NCBI GenBank assembly: GCA_016779005.1
Contig: JADHOL010000007.1
Location: 33,043 to 97,042 of the forward strand
Direction: 5' to 3'
DNA length: 64,000 nucleotides
Origin: Alphaproteobacteria bacterium
GTDB lineage: Bacteria; Pseudomonadota; Alphaproteobacteria; Puniceispirillales; Puniceispirillaceae
The notes under the pieces were generated by a model. That model saw nothing but the letters and a program-made list of their open reading frames with translations. It searched no databases and was not told the origin of the DNA. Shown here piece by piece: positions 18,626 to 28,488 of the stretch. Position 1 is the stretch's first letter; each line of letters begins with the position of its first letter. Both the position numbers and the translations under genes were made by a program.

Positions 18626-18736
18626 TGCTACAAAAGATATACATAAAACAACAGATATTTTAAACAAAACTTGATAAATGAGAATTTTTTTAAATGTACA
18701 CTTGCTTTTACATTTTGATTATGGCGTGCTCTGGCC

Positions 18737-19612
18737 ATGATTGATAAGGTTATGACTGCGCAACAAGCCGTCAAAAAATACATCCATAATTCAGACACCG
18801 TCTTCATTGGCGGCTTTGGACATGCCATTGCGTTCGCAATTGCACATGAAATAGTTCGGCAAAAAAAACACAGTCTTCATCTTGTAAAGACAGGAGCTGA
18901 TATTGTTTTTGATTTGCTGGTTGCCGGTGGGTGCGCCAACAGATTAAGCTGCGGATGGTATGGTAATCCAGGCATCGGCATGAGCAATATAATCAGCAAA
19001 GCTGTTGCATCAGGTGAGCTTGCATTAACCGAAAGCACAAATTTTTCGATGATGTTGCGATTGCATGCTGGCAAGCTTGGGGTGCCTTTTATCCCCTCGC
19101 CTATATTAGCCGATGGCGATTTAGCTGGCAGTGTTGATGGTATAAAAACGATAAAATGTCCGTTCACACAAGCACAATATCAAGCACATAGTGCCTTAAA
19201 TCCAGATGTGGCCATCATTCATGCACAACGTAGTGACATGAATGGAAATGTTCAGCTATGGGGTTCTGTTGGTGATACAATTGAGGGCTGTGAGGCATCA
19301 CAGAAAATAATCTGTTCTGTTGAAGAAATCTGCGAGAGCGAGGAGATACTTCTCAGCCCGCATCTAACAAAGCTACCAGCGCATAAAGTCGTCGCTGTCA
19401 TAAAACAGCCCTTTGGCGCATACCCCTCTTATGTGCATGATTATTATCAAAGAGATGAGAGATATTACGCAGAACACACAAGCAATACCAAAGATAGCTT
19501 GAAATCAGATGAATGGCTTCAAACAAGCGTTTTTGACCATGACGACTTTGAGTGCTATCTTAACAGCTTGCCTGGCACGCTATTAGACCAGTTAGCCTGG
19601 AGCAAATCATGA
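18737..19612 (+). CDS. Class I CoA-transferase, subunit A (GctA-like)
   Basis: 291-residue alpha subunit of a glutaconate CoA-transferase-type enzyme. It starts MIDKVMTAQQAVKKYIHNSDTVFIGGFGHA, with the glycine-rich GGFGHAIAFAIAHEI loop of the family. It overlaps subunit B by four bases (ATGA), so the two are made together. The heterotetramer would transfer CoA from a donor acyl-CoA to a dicarboxylate or 3-oxoacid. The low similarity to the succinyl-CoA:3-oxoacid type favours the glutaconate-like branch. No strong ribosome site is seen before the ATG. Confidence 0.85.
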   Translation: MIDKVMTAQQAVKKYIHNSDTVFIGGFGHAIAFAIAHEIVRQKKHSLHLVKTGADIVFDLLVAGGCANRLSCGWYGNPGIGMSNIISKAVASGELALTESTNFSMMLRLHAGKLGVPFIPSPILADGDLAGSVDGIKTIKCPFTQAQYQAHSALNPDVAIIHAQRSDMNGNVQLWGSVGDTIEGCEASQKIICSVEEICESEEILLSPHLTKLPAHKVVAVIKQPFGAYPSYVHDYYQRDERYYAEHTSNTKDSLKSDEWLQTSVFDHDDFECYLNSLPGTLLDQLAWSKS

Positions 19613-20379
19613 ATACAAACACAGAATCCAGCGATAAGACCAACGGTTTGGAAAATCCGTTAATTACAGATGAGATTATCTCACAAGCCCGCGCCGCTTT
19701 TATGGCGGCACGTGAAATTAAAGACCATCAAACATTATTTGTTGGCATCGGTTTGCCATGTCTTGTTGCGCATCTCTCTCAATCTGTTTTATCCCCTAAC
19801 TGCCATCTGGTTTTCGAATCGGGATTGATAGAGGTTGCATGCGAAACACAGCCTCTATCAACTGCCAGTGCCAATATCGCGAAAACTGCAAAAATGCATG
19901 GCTCCATGCTAGATGTTTTTAGCATGCTTCAGCGAGGCGAGATTGATGTCGGCTTATTATCGGCCGCACAAATTGACATACATGGCCACCTCAATAGTAG
20001 CAGGCTAATTACAAAATCTGGGAAAACGTTATCATTGCCAGGCTCAGGAGGGGCGCATGACATTACCGTTCTCGCTAATAAGGTAATTGCGGTGATGCCA
20101 TCTGACCCAAGGCGATTTGTAAATAATGTTGATTTTATCACCTCTCCAAACAGCCCTTATGGCAATAGAGAAGGTGTGGTGGGCGTTGCAATGCCAGATG
20201 CTTACTTTAGCTTTGATACTGGCAGGCCTATTCTGCAAAAAATCTATTCAGATAGGAATGCCGATGCGATAAATGAATCTCTTAATTGGGATTCCCAGAT
20301 TTCAGATAGCCTTGAGATAGTAAATCCGCCAGAGGGTGATTTGTTAGAAAGAGCTGGAATATTTCTAAAAACCAGTTAG
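19609..20379 (+). CDS. Class I CoA-transferase, subunit B (GctB-like)
   Basis: 256-residue beta subunit. The catalytic glutamate is in LVFESGLIEVA (near residue 71), and the family segment LPGSGGAHDI follows near residue 144. It carries an N-terminal tail of about 25 residues before the domain. It is translationally coupled to subunit A. The next gene has its own candidate operator, so this pair may be a separate transcription unit. Confidence 0.85.
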   Translation: MNTNTESSDKTNGLENPLITDEIISQARAAFMAAREIKDHQTLFVGIGLPCLVAHLSQSVLSPNCHLVFESGLIEVACETQPLSTASANIAKTAKMHGSMLDVFSMLQRGEIDVGLLSAAQIDIHGHLNSSRLITKSGKTLSLPGSGGAHDITVLANKVIAVMPSDPRRFVNNVDFITSPNSPYGNREGVVGVAMPDAYFSFDTGRPILQKIYSDRNADAINESLNWDSQISDSLEIVNPPEGDLLERAGIFLKTS

Positions 20380-20469
20380 CTGATAGCCTGTTATTTTGAT
20401 TTAATTCAAATTTTAGGTAGATTTTTGTATAGACAAATTTTCTACAATCGTTAAATCCTAATAAAACAA

Positions 20470-20481
20470 ATTATCGATAAA
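20470..20481. promoter_or_regulatory. Candidate operator upstream of the LigI-like hydrolase
   Basis: ATTATCGATAAA, core ATCGAT at 20473-20478, 43 bases before the ATG at 20521. A second partial copy (AATTATCGAATT) follows about ten bases later. Position and sequence match the other sites in the series. Confidence 0.6.
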
Positions 20482-20520
20482 TCAATTATCGAATTATAAA
20501 GCGAAATTTGGAGACAAAAA

Positions 20521-21414
20521 ATGACTATCCGAGATTGTATAGCACCAGATAGAAACCCTAGAAAGCCAGATATCACTTTGCCAAAAGGCAGTATTGATAC
20601 CCATGTGCATATATTTGAAAGCCAATTTCCATTGTTTGAAGGACGTGGATATAATCCGCCTAATTCGACATTGGAAGATCTTATCCATCTGCATACGACG
20701 CTTGGGGTAGACAGAGTAGTCTTCACGCAGCCATCTGTTTATGGTGTTGATAATTCAGCCATTCTTAAAGGAATGAATCTATTAAATGAGAAAGTAGCCA
20801 ATAAGGCACGTGGTGTTTGCGCTATTAAAATGGATGCATCAGAAGCCTCACTGCAAGAATTGCATGACCAAGGAATTCGCGGCGTTAGACTGAATCTTGA
20901 TAATAAAGGCGGAATGCCACTGGAATTAACAGAAATATCAAAGCTTGAAGACAAAATTAAAGGCTTTGGTTGGCATTTAGAATATTTATTCCCTGGCAAA
21001 GATATTGTTGAGTTGGAGCCTGTATTATCTAATGCTTCTGTGCCTGTTTCTATCGGGCATTTTGCCTATCAGCCTGCAACAGCTGGCATTAACGCAGATG
21101 GTTTCAAAACATTATTACGACTTGTAAAAGACGGAAATACCTGGATTAAAATTTCGGGTGCTAACCGCGTAAGTGAAACCGACCTTCCGCCCTATGATGA
21201 TGTTCTGCCAATGGCACGGGCTCTTGTTGAAGCAAATCCAGATAATGTAATGTGGGGAACAGACTGGCCTCATCCAAACAAATATGAAGTAAATCCCAAT
21301 GATGGTGATTTGGTGAATTGGTTTGGTGAATGGATAACAGATGATGCCATGCGCACACGCATTATGGTAGATAACTCAGAAGCGTTCTACGATTTTGGCG
21401 CCTATCAAGGATAG
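20521..21414 (+). CDS. Amidohydrolase, LigI/lactonase type (COG3618)
   Basis: 297-residue TIM-barrel hydrolase. H-x-H is in GSIDTHVHIFES (about residues 23-34), H in VSIGHFAYQPA and D in MWGTDWPHPN. The last motif and the PNDGDLVNWF segment resemble 2-pyrone-4,6-dicarboxylate hydrolase (LigI); the same COG also includes fuconolactonase and 4-sulfomuconolactone hydrolase. These enzymes hydrolyse lactones and are often metal-independent. It is followed by an SDR and an IlvD-type sugar-acid dehydratase, so either a pyrone/muconolactone or a sugar lactone would make sense. A good GGAG site precedes the ATG. Confidence 0.85.
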   Translation: MTIRDCIAPDRNPRKPDITLPKGSIDTHVHIFESQFPLFEGRGYNPPNSTLEDLIHLHTTLGVDRVVFTQPSVYGVDNSAILKGMNLLNEKVANKARGVCAIKMDASEASLQELHDQGIRGVRLNLDNKGGMPLELTEISKLEDKIKGFGWHLEYLFPGKDIVELEPVLSNASVPVSIGHFAYQPATAGINADGFKTLLRLVKDGNTWIKISGANRVSETDLPPYDDVLPMARALVEANPDNVMWGTDWPHPNKYEVNPNDGDLVNWFGEWITDDAMRTRIMVDNSEAFYDFGAYQG

Positions 21415-21489
21415 TTAGTTTATTCCTTAATTTTAGGATACATCTTATTTATAGAATAGTGTGTATCCGCCCTAAACTGGAGAATATAG

Positions 21490-22251
21490 ATGGCTGAAGA
21501 AGTTAAAAAAGTTGCTCTTATTACGGGGGGCGGCACTGGAATTGGACGGTCTGCTGCGTTAGCACTGCAGAAGGATGGTTTTCATGTAATTGTATGCGGG
21601 CGACGCGTCGAGCAACTTGAAGAGACGGCATCTCTTGGTGCAACTGACAAGCCAGCGATCACAGCAATTGCAACAGATGTGACAAACGGCGCCTCTGTTA
21701 AATCGCTATTCTCTGAAATAGAAAACAGCTATGGCAGATTAGATATCTTATTTAATAATGCAGGCATGGGCGCTCCTCGTGTTGAGTTGGATGAGCTAGC
21801 CGAAGATGCATGGCGTAACTGTGTAGATGTCAATCTAACTGGCAGTTTTCTATGCGCACAAGCCGCGTTTAAAATCATGAAATCTCAATCCCCTCAAGGG
21901 GGCCGTATTATTAATAATGGCTCTATCAGTGCTCATGCGCCAAGACCTAATACCATTGCCTATACAGCTACAAAACACGCCATTACAGGCATGACAAAAA
22001 CAATCGCTCTGGATGGCAGAGCCTATTCAATTGCTTGTTCGCAATTAGATATTGGAAATGCAGATACAGCTATTGGTAATAGATTTACCAAAGGAGTGCC
22101 TCAGGCTAATGGTGAGATAATGGTTGAACCTGTGATTGAATCTGATGAATGCGGACGTGCGGTTGCCTATATGGCAAGCCTTCCTCTTGATACAAATATT
22201 CTGAACATGACCATAATGGCAACAAATATGCCGTTTGTTGGAAGAGGCTAA
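21490..22251 (+). CDS. Short-chain dehydrogenase/reductase
   Basis: 253-residue classical SDR. Cofactor motif TGGGTGIG (residues 13-20), structural NNAG (near 89), serine in NGSISAHAP and Y-x-x-x-K as YTATKHA (about 158). It begins 75 bases after the lactonase-like gene and 91 bases before the dehydratase gene. The order lactonase-like, SDR, IlvD-like matches non-phosphorylative sugar oxidation operons, in which the SDR makes the lactone. It could equally be a cis-diol or alcohol dehydrogenase; cofactor preference is not obvious. Confidence 0.88.
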   Translation: MAEEVKKVALITGGGTGIGRSAALALQKDGFHVIVCGRRVEQLEETASLGATDKPAITAIATDVTNGASVKSLFSEIENSYGRLDILFNNAGMGAPRVELDELAEDAWRNCVDVNLTGSFLCAQAAFKIMKSQSPQGGRIINNGSISAHAPRPNTIAYTATKHAITGMTKTIALDGRAYSIACSQLDIGNADTAIGNRFTKGVPQANGEIMVEPVIESDECGRAVAYMASLPLDTNILNMTIMATNMPFVGRG

Positions 22252-22342
22252 TCATATTAATGATAGCTCCTCTGGCTAATAATTAAGTCCTGCGATATGG
22301 CTATAAATGGGTAGATGACAATAAGGCAGACTGGAAGAAAAG

Positions 22343-24034
22343 ATGGATGATAAAAAAACTGGGATTAAACAAAATCTAACAAATTACGGAGATCTTGGTT
22401 TTTCCACATTTCTGCGCAAATCATTTATCAAAGGGTTGGGCTATTCTGATGAAATGCTGGATAAACCAATTGTTGGTATCATCAACACCTTCAGCGATTA
22501 TAATTCCTGTCATGGAAATGTGCCTGATTTAATTCAAAGCGTAAGAGCTGGCATTTTGGCAAAAGGGGCTATTCCTCTTGAATTCCCCACAATTTCGGTT
22601 CATGAAGCGTTTTCTTATCCAACGTCAATGTATCTTCGCAACCTTATGGCAATGGATACAGAGGAGATGATTAGAGCACAGCCGATGGATTCATGTGTGC
22701 TTATTGGTGGTTGTGATAAAACGGTTCCTGCCCAATTAATGGGGGCTTTAAGCGTTGATATGCCTGTAATCCAGCTTGTAACTGGTCCAATGTTAACAGG
22801 CTCTCATAGGGGCGAGCGCGTAGGCGCATGCACAGACTGCCGCAGATTATGGGCTAAATTTAGAGCAGATGAAATCGACGAAGCAGAAATTAATGAGGCC
22901 AATAATCAGCTTGTACCAACGGTTGGTACCTGCGGTGTGATGGGAACAGCTAGTACCATGGCGATGATTGCTGAAACACTTGGAATGATGCCACCTGATT
23001 CGTCCTGCGCTCCTGCGGTATCGTCTGAGAGACGCAGGATCTCTGAGAAAACAGGTCAGATAGCGGTTGATATCGCAATACACAAACGCAGGCCAAGCAG
23101 TATCCTTACCGCAAAATCATTTGAAAATGCCTTAATGGTACTTCTTGCGATCGGGGGATCTACTAATGCCCTTATTCATCTTGCAGCAATTGCAGGGCGC
23201 ATGGGTATAAAGCTGGATATGGAATCATTTGATGCGCTTTCGCGAACCATACCTGTTATTGTTGATTTAAAGCCTTCAGGTGAAGGGTATATGGAAGATT
23301 TATATAAAGCAGGTGGTCTTCCGCGAATTCTTCTGGAATTAAAAGATAAGCTGCATCTAGATGTCTACACCGTTACTGGAAAAACACTGGGGCAGACAAT
23401 CGAGGAAACTGAGTTTTCATGGCAGCAAACTATTGTTAAATCAGCAGCAGACCCTATTTATCGCGAAGGCGGTATGGCCGTTCTTAAAGGCAATCTTGCT
23501 CCAAATACAGCCATTATAAAACAATCTGCTGCAAGTGATAGTCTTCTTACTCACTCAGGGCGAGCGGTTGTGTTTGATGGGCTTGAAGATTTAGCGAACA
23601 GAATAGATAGCGAAGAGCTAGATGTTTATAAAGAGGATATCTTGGTATTGAGATATATTGGACCCAAAGGAGCCCCTGGAATGCCAGAGGCAGGCCTAAT
23701 TCCAATTCCAAAAAAGCTCGCACGACAAGGTGTCAAAGACATGGTTCGGATTTCGGATGGGCGTATGAGTGGCACAGCATCTGGCACTATCATACTTCAT
23801 GTTTGTCCAGAAGCAGCTGATGGTGGCCCGCTGGCGCTTGTCCAAACCGGCGATAAGATAAGCCTTGATGTAAATACAAGAAGCCTGCATCTCCATGTAG
23901 AAGATAGTGAACTTGCTAGCCGCCGAGAAACGCTTGATCTCAGCAGATTTATCGCCAAAAGGGGCTACCATAAATTATATATGGAACACGTCTTGCAAGC
24001 AGATGAAGGGGTGGATTTTGACTTTCTCGTTTAG
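22343..24034 (+). CDS. IlvD/Edd-family dehydratase, sugar-acid type
   Basis: 563-residue Fe-S dehydratase. The three cluster cysteines are C56 (SCHGN), C124 (GGCDKT) and C197 (GTCGVMGTASTM). The GTASTMAMIAETLGM and ILTAKSFENALMVLLAIGGSTNALIHL stretches resemble pentonate/sugar-acid dehydratases (such as arabinonate dehydratase) more than the biosynthetic IlvD. It would convert an aldonate-like dihydroxy acid to a 2-keto-3-deoxy acid in the cytosol. An FAH-family enzyme that could act on such products lies at 30.5 kb. Part of the operon from 20521. Confidence 0.88.
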   Translation: MDDKKTGIKQNLTNYGDLGFSTFLRKSFIKGLGYSDEMLDKPIVGIINTFSDYNSCHGNVPDLIQSVRAGILAKGAIPLEFPTISVHEAFSYPTSMYLRNLMAMDTEEMIRAQPMDSCVLIGGCDKTVPAQLMGALSVDMPVIQLVTGPMLTGSHRGERVGACTDCRRLWAKFRADEIDEAEINEANNQLVPTVGTCGVMGTASTMAMIAETLGMMPPDSSCAPAVSSERRRISEKTGQIAVDIAIHKRRPSSILTAKSFENALMVLLAIGGSTNALIHLAAIAGRMGIKLDMESFDALSRTIPVIVDLKPSGEGYMEDLYKAGGLPRILLELKDKLHLDVYTVTGKTLGQTIEETEFSWQQTIVKSAADPIYREGGMAVLKGNLAPNTAIIKQSAASDSLLTHSGRAVVFDGLEDLANRIDSEELDVYKEDILVLRYIGPKGAPGMPEAGLIPIPKKLARQGVKDMVRISDGRMSGTASGTIILHVCPEAADGGPLALVQTGDKISLDVNTRSLHLHVEDSELASRRETLDLSRFIAKRGYHKLYMEHVLQADEGVDFDFLV

Positions 24035-24085
24035 CTTCGCGTCTGGTTTTGTTTTTAGCACGCTGAATGACTAGAACTATCTGCT

Positions 24086-24991
24086 ATGAATTCTAATATA
24101 TTCATTGGCGTATTATGGATGGTATTAACAACCATTTGTTTTTCGGTAACGCTGACGGTTGTTCGCTATATCGGAACAGATATGCCAGCAACACAAGCTG
24201 CATTTATTCGTTATTTGTCAGGCGCAATCATGCTGGCACCTTTCTGGCTGCCTGTTATGCGGCGATTATTAATAGATACAAAAAACCAAACATCAGAAGC
24301 CATAAAGACGAAGCGAAAAAGTCTACGATTCTTTATTTTGCGCGGGGCTATTCATAGTATAGCGGTGATTTTATGGTTTTATGCAACCATTCATATTCCA
24401 ATTGCCGAAGTCACCGCGATTGGATATTCAATTCCTTTATATGTTACAATCGGGGCAGCCTTGTTTTTTGGCGAGCGTTTAAAGCCATACCACCTAATAG
24501 CACTTGGTATTGGATTTATAGGCGCGATGGTCATTATTAGACCTGGTTTTCAGCAAGTCTCTCTTGGACAATTGGCACAATTGCTTGCCTCCCCAATATT
24601 TGCAGCCTCCTACCTGATGGCAAAACGCCTTTCTTTCAAAGAAAGCTCACTGGTTATTGTCGGTATGCTAAGCTTATTTGTATCTATGGCTCAAATACCA
24701 ATGGTGTTGGTAGTATGGCAGACCCCAGAACTTTTTGATGTTATTTGTCTTGGGTTAGTAGCTATTTTAGCAACAACTGGACATTATGCGATGACACAAT
24801 CTTTCCGCCTTACGCCAATGACGATTAGCCAACCTGTCACGTATTTGCAACTTGTCTGGGCAAGTATTATGGGCATTTATCTCTTTGGTGATAGGTTTGA
24901 TATTTTCGTGATACTGGGCGGCGCCATGATAACACTCTCTGCCACTGTGATTGCATATTTGGATACAAGAGCTCCAAAAGATGCTATTTAA
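24086..24991 (+). CDS. DMT (EamA) family transporter
   Basis: 301-residue membrane protein with ten hydrophobic segments in two EamA repeats (about residues 5-145 and 155-290). It lies 51 bases after the dehydratase gene and is probably the last gene in that operon. DMT proteins export or take up metabolites; the direction and substrate are not predictable. Its stop codon overlaps that of the convergent acyl-CoA ligase gene by four bases. Confidence 0.87.
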   Translation: MNSNIFIGVLWMVLTTICFSVTLTVVRYIGTDMPATQAAFIRYLSGAIMLAPFWLPVMRRLLIDTKNQTSEAIKTKRKSLRFFILRGAIHSIAVILWFYATIHIPIAEVTAIGYSIPLYVTIGAALFFGERLKPYHLIALGIGFIGAMVIIRPGFQQVSLGQLAQLLASPIFAASYLMAKRLSFKESSLVIVGMLSLFVSMAQIPMVLVVWQTPELFDVICLGLVAILATTGHYAMTQSFRLTPMTISQPVTYLQLVWASIMGIYLFGDRFDIFVILGGAMITLSATVIAYLDTRAPKDAI

Positions 24992-26535
24992 TCGCTTTCA
25001 AATAAAGTCTTGAACTGATCTCTCAATAAGTTTTTCTGGACTTTGCCCATACTATTTCTTGGCAGTGATGATACGAACGCCACATGTTTTGGGCGTTTAT
25101 AATTCACAAGCTGGCTAGATACGTAATTTACCACATCTGTTTGTGACAGCTCGGCATCTTGTTGGGGGACAATAACCGCAATAACAGCCTCTCCAAAATC
25201 TGTATGAGGAACACCGACAACGGCACTCTCACTCACCTCTGTCAGCTCATCCAAAACTGTTTCAATCTCTTTAGGGTAGATATTAAATCCCCCAGAAATG
25301 ATTAAATCCTTCTCTCTGCCAACGATGGAGATATAGCCATCCTCATCACGGCAAGCAAGATCCCCTGATATGAAATATCCATCAGAGCGAAATTCTGCTG
25401 CTGTTTTTTCGGGATTCTGCCAATAGCCTGTAAATAAGTTCGCACCCTTCATCTCAAGACTTCCAACCTCACCTTCAGCAACTTCCTCCATCGTCTCTTC
25501 TGAGATTATTCGCACCGTTATACCGTCAAGCGGCATACCTACTGTGCCAGCCTTTCTTGTTCCATCATAAGGGTTTGAGGTAATCATATTCGCTTCTGTC
25601 ATGCCGTAGCGTTCTAGAATCGCATGACCTGTTTTCTGGATCCATTCTTCATGTGTTTGCGCCAATAAGGGCGCTGAACCAGACACAAATAAACGCATAT
25701 TCTTGGCCGCCGAAGATAAATCAGGATGCTGAAGCAAGCGTGTATAAAATGTAGGAACGCCCATTAGCGAGGTAGCTGATGTCATTGCCTGGATAACTTT
25801 TTCTGTATCAAATTTATCCATAAACAGCATTTCAGCACCACTTACCAATGCAACATTAGTAGCCACAAACAGCCCGTGAGTGTGAAAAACAGGTAGGGCA
25901 TGTATTAACACATCCTGTGCACTAAACTTCCACTGCCTGCATAGCGTTGATGCATTTGAGCCTAAAGCACGGTGAGGTATCATTGCGCCCTTTGGCCTTC
26001 CTGTTGTGCCAGATGTATATAAAATAGCTGCTATATCTTCTTCCTGCCGCTCCGCAACAGAAGTAAATTCAACATTCTGCGAATTTATGTCTTCGTAGAA
26101 TGAACCAGACTTATCAGTACCCAAACTGTATATATGCGGAACATTTGATTCGCGTGCGATTTGGAATAATGTTTCCATTCTATCAAGCATGCAGATAAAA
26201 ATGGTGGGCTGAGAATCATTCAAATAATAAGATACTTCTGTATCTGTAAAGTCAGGATTTAGCGGGATATAGATCCCCCCCGCCATTATCGCGGCTACAT
26301 ATAAACACAAGCTGTCTGGCGATTTTGGTGTTTGAACAACTATCCTGTCCCCTGCCGTTAATCCTAAATTTTGGAAAAAAGCACAATAGCGCTCACAAGT
26401 AGCAAAAAATGCCGCTCTGGTGATGGGCGCATCACCATTGGTAAAACGAATGAGCGTCGCATCTGGAGAATCACCTAGGTGAGTGGCCAGAAGATTGACA
26501 AGAGCATTAGGTAAATAAGAAGAAGATGAGTACAT
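24988..26535 (-). CDS. AMP-forming acyl-CoA ligase, malonyl-CoA synthetase-like
   Basis: 515-residue ANL-superfamily ligase. Seen: AMP/P-loop ILYTSGTTGRPKGAMIPH (about residues 172-190), ERYGMTEANM, GDLACRDEDGYISIVGREKDLIISGGFNIYPKEIE hinge, and the C-terminal lysine in SMGKVQK. Length and the GMPLDGITVRI segment resemble MatB (malonate/methylmalonate:CoA ligase). It would activate a short dicarboxylate from this catabolic region to its CoA thioester in the cytosol. It is divergent from the taurine-type importer across a 290-base region. Other short-chain acids remain possible. Confidence 0.83.
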   Translation of the reverse strand: MYSSSSYLPNALVNLLATHLGDSPDATLIRFTNGDAPITRAAFFATCERYCAFFQNLGLTAGDRIVVQTPKSPDSLCLYVAAIMAGGIYIPLNPDFTDTEVSYYLNDSQPTIFICMLDRMETLFQIARESNVPHIYSLGTDKSGSFYEDINSQNVEFTSVAERQEEDIAAILYTSGTTGRPKGAMIPHRALGSNASTLCRQWKFSAQDVLIHALPVFHTHGLFVATNVALVSGAEMLFMDKFDTEKVIQAMTSATSLMGVPTFYTRLLQHPDLSSAAKNMRLFVSGSAPLLAQTHEEWIQKTGHAILERYGMTEANMITSNPYDGTRKAGTVGMPLDGITVRIISEETMEEVAEGEVGSLEMKGANLFTGYWQNPEKTAAEFRSDGYFISGDLACRDEDGYISIVGREKDLIISGGFNIYPKEIETVLDELTEVSESAVVGVPHTDFGEAVIAVIVPQQDAELSQTDVVNYVSSQLVNYKRPKHVAFVSSLPRNSMGKVQKNLLRDQFKTLFESD

Positions 26536-26785
26536 AGCTGCTTTTTTCAGATAAATTGTTTTGAAGGCTAGAAAATCCTAAAAAATACAAAGATAATCAA
26601 GTGTTTTACTGTGTTCTCTTATATCAGCAACATATCAGAACTTCATCTTTTTATTTCAGCCCGTACATTTCGACCTGTTTATTTTAGCCTATTTACTGCA
26701 AGATGAAAAAAAACGTTGCAGCTGAAACATTTTTTAACAATTAAAATATTTTCTTGTTGATCTGCACGCATGGGATGCTAAGGTC

Positions 26786-26797
26786 ATTATCGATAAT
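26786..26797. promoter_or_regulatory. Candidate operator before the taurine-type importer
   Basis: ATTATCGATAAT, a perfect 12-base palindrome and the best match to the consensus. It is 44 bases upstream of the importer ATPase start in the 300-base divergent region with the acyl-CoA ligase gene. The rest of this region is AT-rich; I see no gene, riboswitch or further repeat in it. Confidence 0.65.
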
Positions 26798-26837
26798 CTT
26801 AGTGATATCACTTTGAATAGTCACCATGGGGGAAAAT

Positions 26838-27629
26838 ATGGCTGCGACTGCTAAGAAGACAGAAGACCTGTCACAATTTGGTCAAACTGTTATTGAAGGA
26901 AAAAATGTAACAAAAGTCTTTGGAGAGACAGTTACAGCACTCGAAGGTGCCAATTTTGATATCCGGGCTGGTGAATTTATTTCACTCGTAGGACCTAGTG
27001 GTTGTGGTAAATCCACTTTATTGCGCCTAGTGGCAGGATTAATTGAAAAAACGTCTGGTGATGTTAAAGTTAACGATGATTTAGTGACCAAGCCACGAAC
27101 TGACATTGGTATGATGTTTCAGAAAGCAGTGCTACTCGATTGGCGTACAGCGATAGAAAATGTTCTATTGCCATCTGAAATGAAGCACCGAATTACTCAA
27201 GAAGATAAAGATAAAGCGATGGCATCCCTTGAGCTTGTTGGATTGAAGGGATTCGAATTTCATTTTCCAAAACAACTTTCTGGGGGGATGCAGCAACGCG
27301 TGGCACTCGCAAGGCTTATTCAAACAGGCGCTGATATTATGCTGATGGATGAACCATTTGGTGCTCTTGATGAATTCACAAGAGAGCGCTTGAACGTTGA
27401 GTTAATGCGTATTGTGGGTGAGCTAAAAGCAACGACATTGTTTGTTACACACAATATTCAAGAAGCAATTTACCTTGCGGACAGAGTGATGGTTATGACA
27501 CCACGCCCCGGAAAAATAGCGGAGATTATCGAAGTGAAATTCGAGCGTCCTAGAGATATATCTATTCAGACCAGTCGTGAATTTAATATAATTATAGAGC
27601 AGGTGAGAGACACGTTGGGGAGCCATTAA
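26838..27629 (+). CDS. ABC transporter ATPase, taurine/nitrate/sulfonate type
   Basis: 263 residues from the ATG at 26838, chosen because GGGGGA lies six bases before it; an ATG 12 bases upstream has no ribosome site. Walker A GPSGCGKST, signature LSGGMQQR, Walker B IMLMDEPFGALD and the H-loop FVTHNIQEA are all intact. The family (TauB/SsuB/NrtD) powers import of alkyl-sulfonates, nitrate, pyrimidine precursors or aromatic acids. First gene of a four-gene importer operon. Confidence 0.92.
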   Translation: MAATAKKTEDLSQFGQTVIEGKNVTKVFGETVTALEGANFDIRAGEFISLVGPSGCGKSTLLRLVAGLIEKTSGDVKVNDDLVTKPRTDIGMMFQKAVLLDWRTAIENVLLPSEMKHRITQEDKDKAMASLELVGLKGFEFHFPKQLSGGMQQRVALARLIQTGADIMLMDEPFGALDEFTRERLNVELMRIVGELKATTLFVTHNIQEAIYLADRVMVMTPRPGKIAEIIEVKFERPRDISIQTSREFNIIIEQVRDTLGSH

Positions 27630-27633
27630 TTAG

Positions 27634-28488
27634 ATGTCCTATTCAACAAGTCAACAAACCAAAAATATTAGCTTATTTAAGACACTACCATTCCATTTGC
27701 TCATATTTGCCGTGCTTATTGTAATTTGGGAACTGACAAATCTCTATGGGTTTGAGGACCAAATTCAAGCAGATATGATTGCACCAAGACCAACTAACAT
27801 TGTTCTTGCGATGCTTGATATTTTCATTATCGACAAAACAGTATGGAAACATCTGATATCCACTTTTCAAAAAGCTTTATTAGGCGCAAGTATTGGTACT
27901 GCAATTGGGATGGGTTTAGCGATTGCAGCAACGCTTAGCCTGACCTTCAGAAAGTACATAAAGCCGTGGATTATTCTAATGGAAGCAACACCTAGAATTG
28001 CTGTTGGCCCCATCTTTGTCGCTCTTTTAGGATTTGGATTATGGTCAGCAGTTGCACTTGCTGCATTAGTTGCGTTCTTTGGGCCATTTGTGAATACGTT
28101 TCAGGGATTAATGGAAGTTGATGAAGAAGCAGAAGAGATGTTTCGCTCTCTTGGCGCATCACGGTTTCAGACATTTTGGAAGTTAAGATTTGCCTCTGCG
28201 ATGGAGCTAATATCAGCTGGTTGGAAACTCGCTACTGCTTCTGCATTTGGAGGCGCACTTGTTGCTGAATTTATTCAAGCAAGTGAGGGGATGGGCGTTC
28301 TGATTGCGCAATATGTTATTATGATTACCATGGATTACGCATTTGCAGGATTGCTATCCGTTACGATATTTGGCTTTATATTATTCAAAATAATGGATTA
28401 TTTCGACTATCGTCTTATTTTTTGGAAAAATGACTATCTTCTTTTAAAAGAGAGTGAAAAAAGACGTAAGAAAGCAGGGATTGTATAA
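27634..28488 (+). CDS. ABC transporter permease, TauC/SsuC type
   Basis: 284-residue inner-membrane permease with about six hydrophobic segments and the EAA coupling loop EEMFRSLGASRFQTFWKLRFASAME. It begins four bases after the ATPase gene and overlaps the next permease in a TAATG junction. A paralogous permease follows, so the channel is probably a heterodimer. Confidence 0.92.
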   Translation: MSYSTSQQTKNISLFKTLPFHLLIFAVLIVIWELTNLYGFEDQIQADMIAPRPTNIVLAMLDIFIIDKTVWKHLISTFQKALLGASIGTAIGMGLAIAATLSLTFRKYIKPWIILMEATPRIAVGPIFVALLGFGLWSAVALAALVAFFGPFVNTFQGLMEVDEEAEEMFRSLGASRFQTFWKLRFASAMELISAGWKLATASAFGGALVAEFIQASEGMGVLIAQYVIMITMDYAFAGLLSVTIFGFILFKIMDYFDYRLIFWKNDYLLLKESEKRRKKAGIV

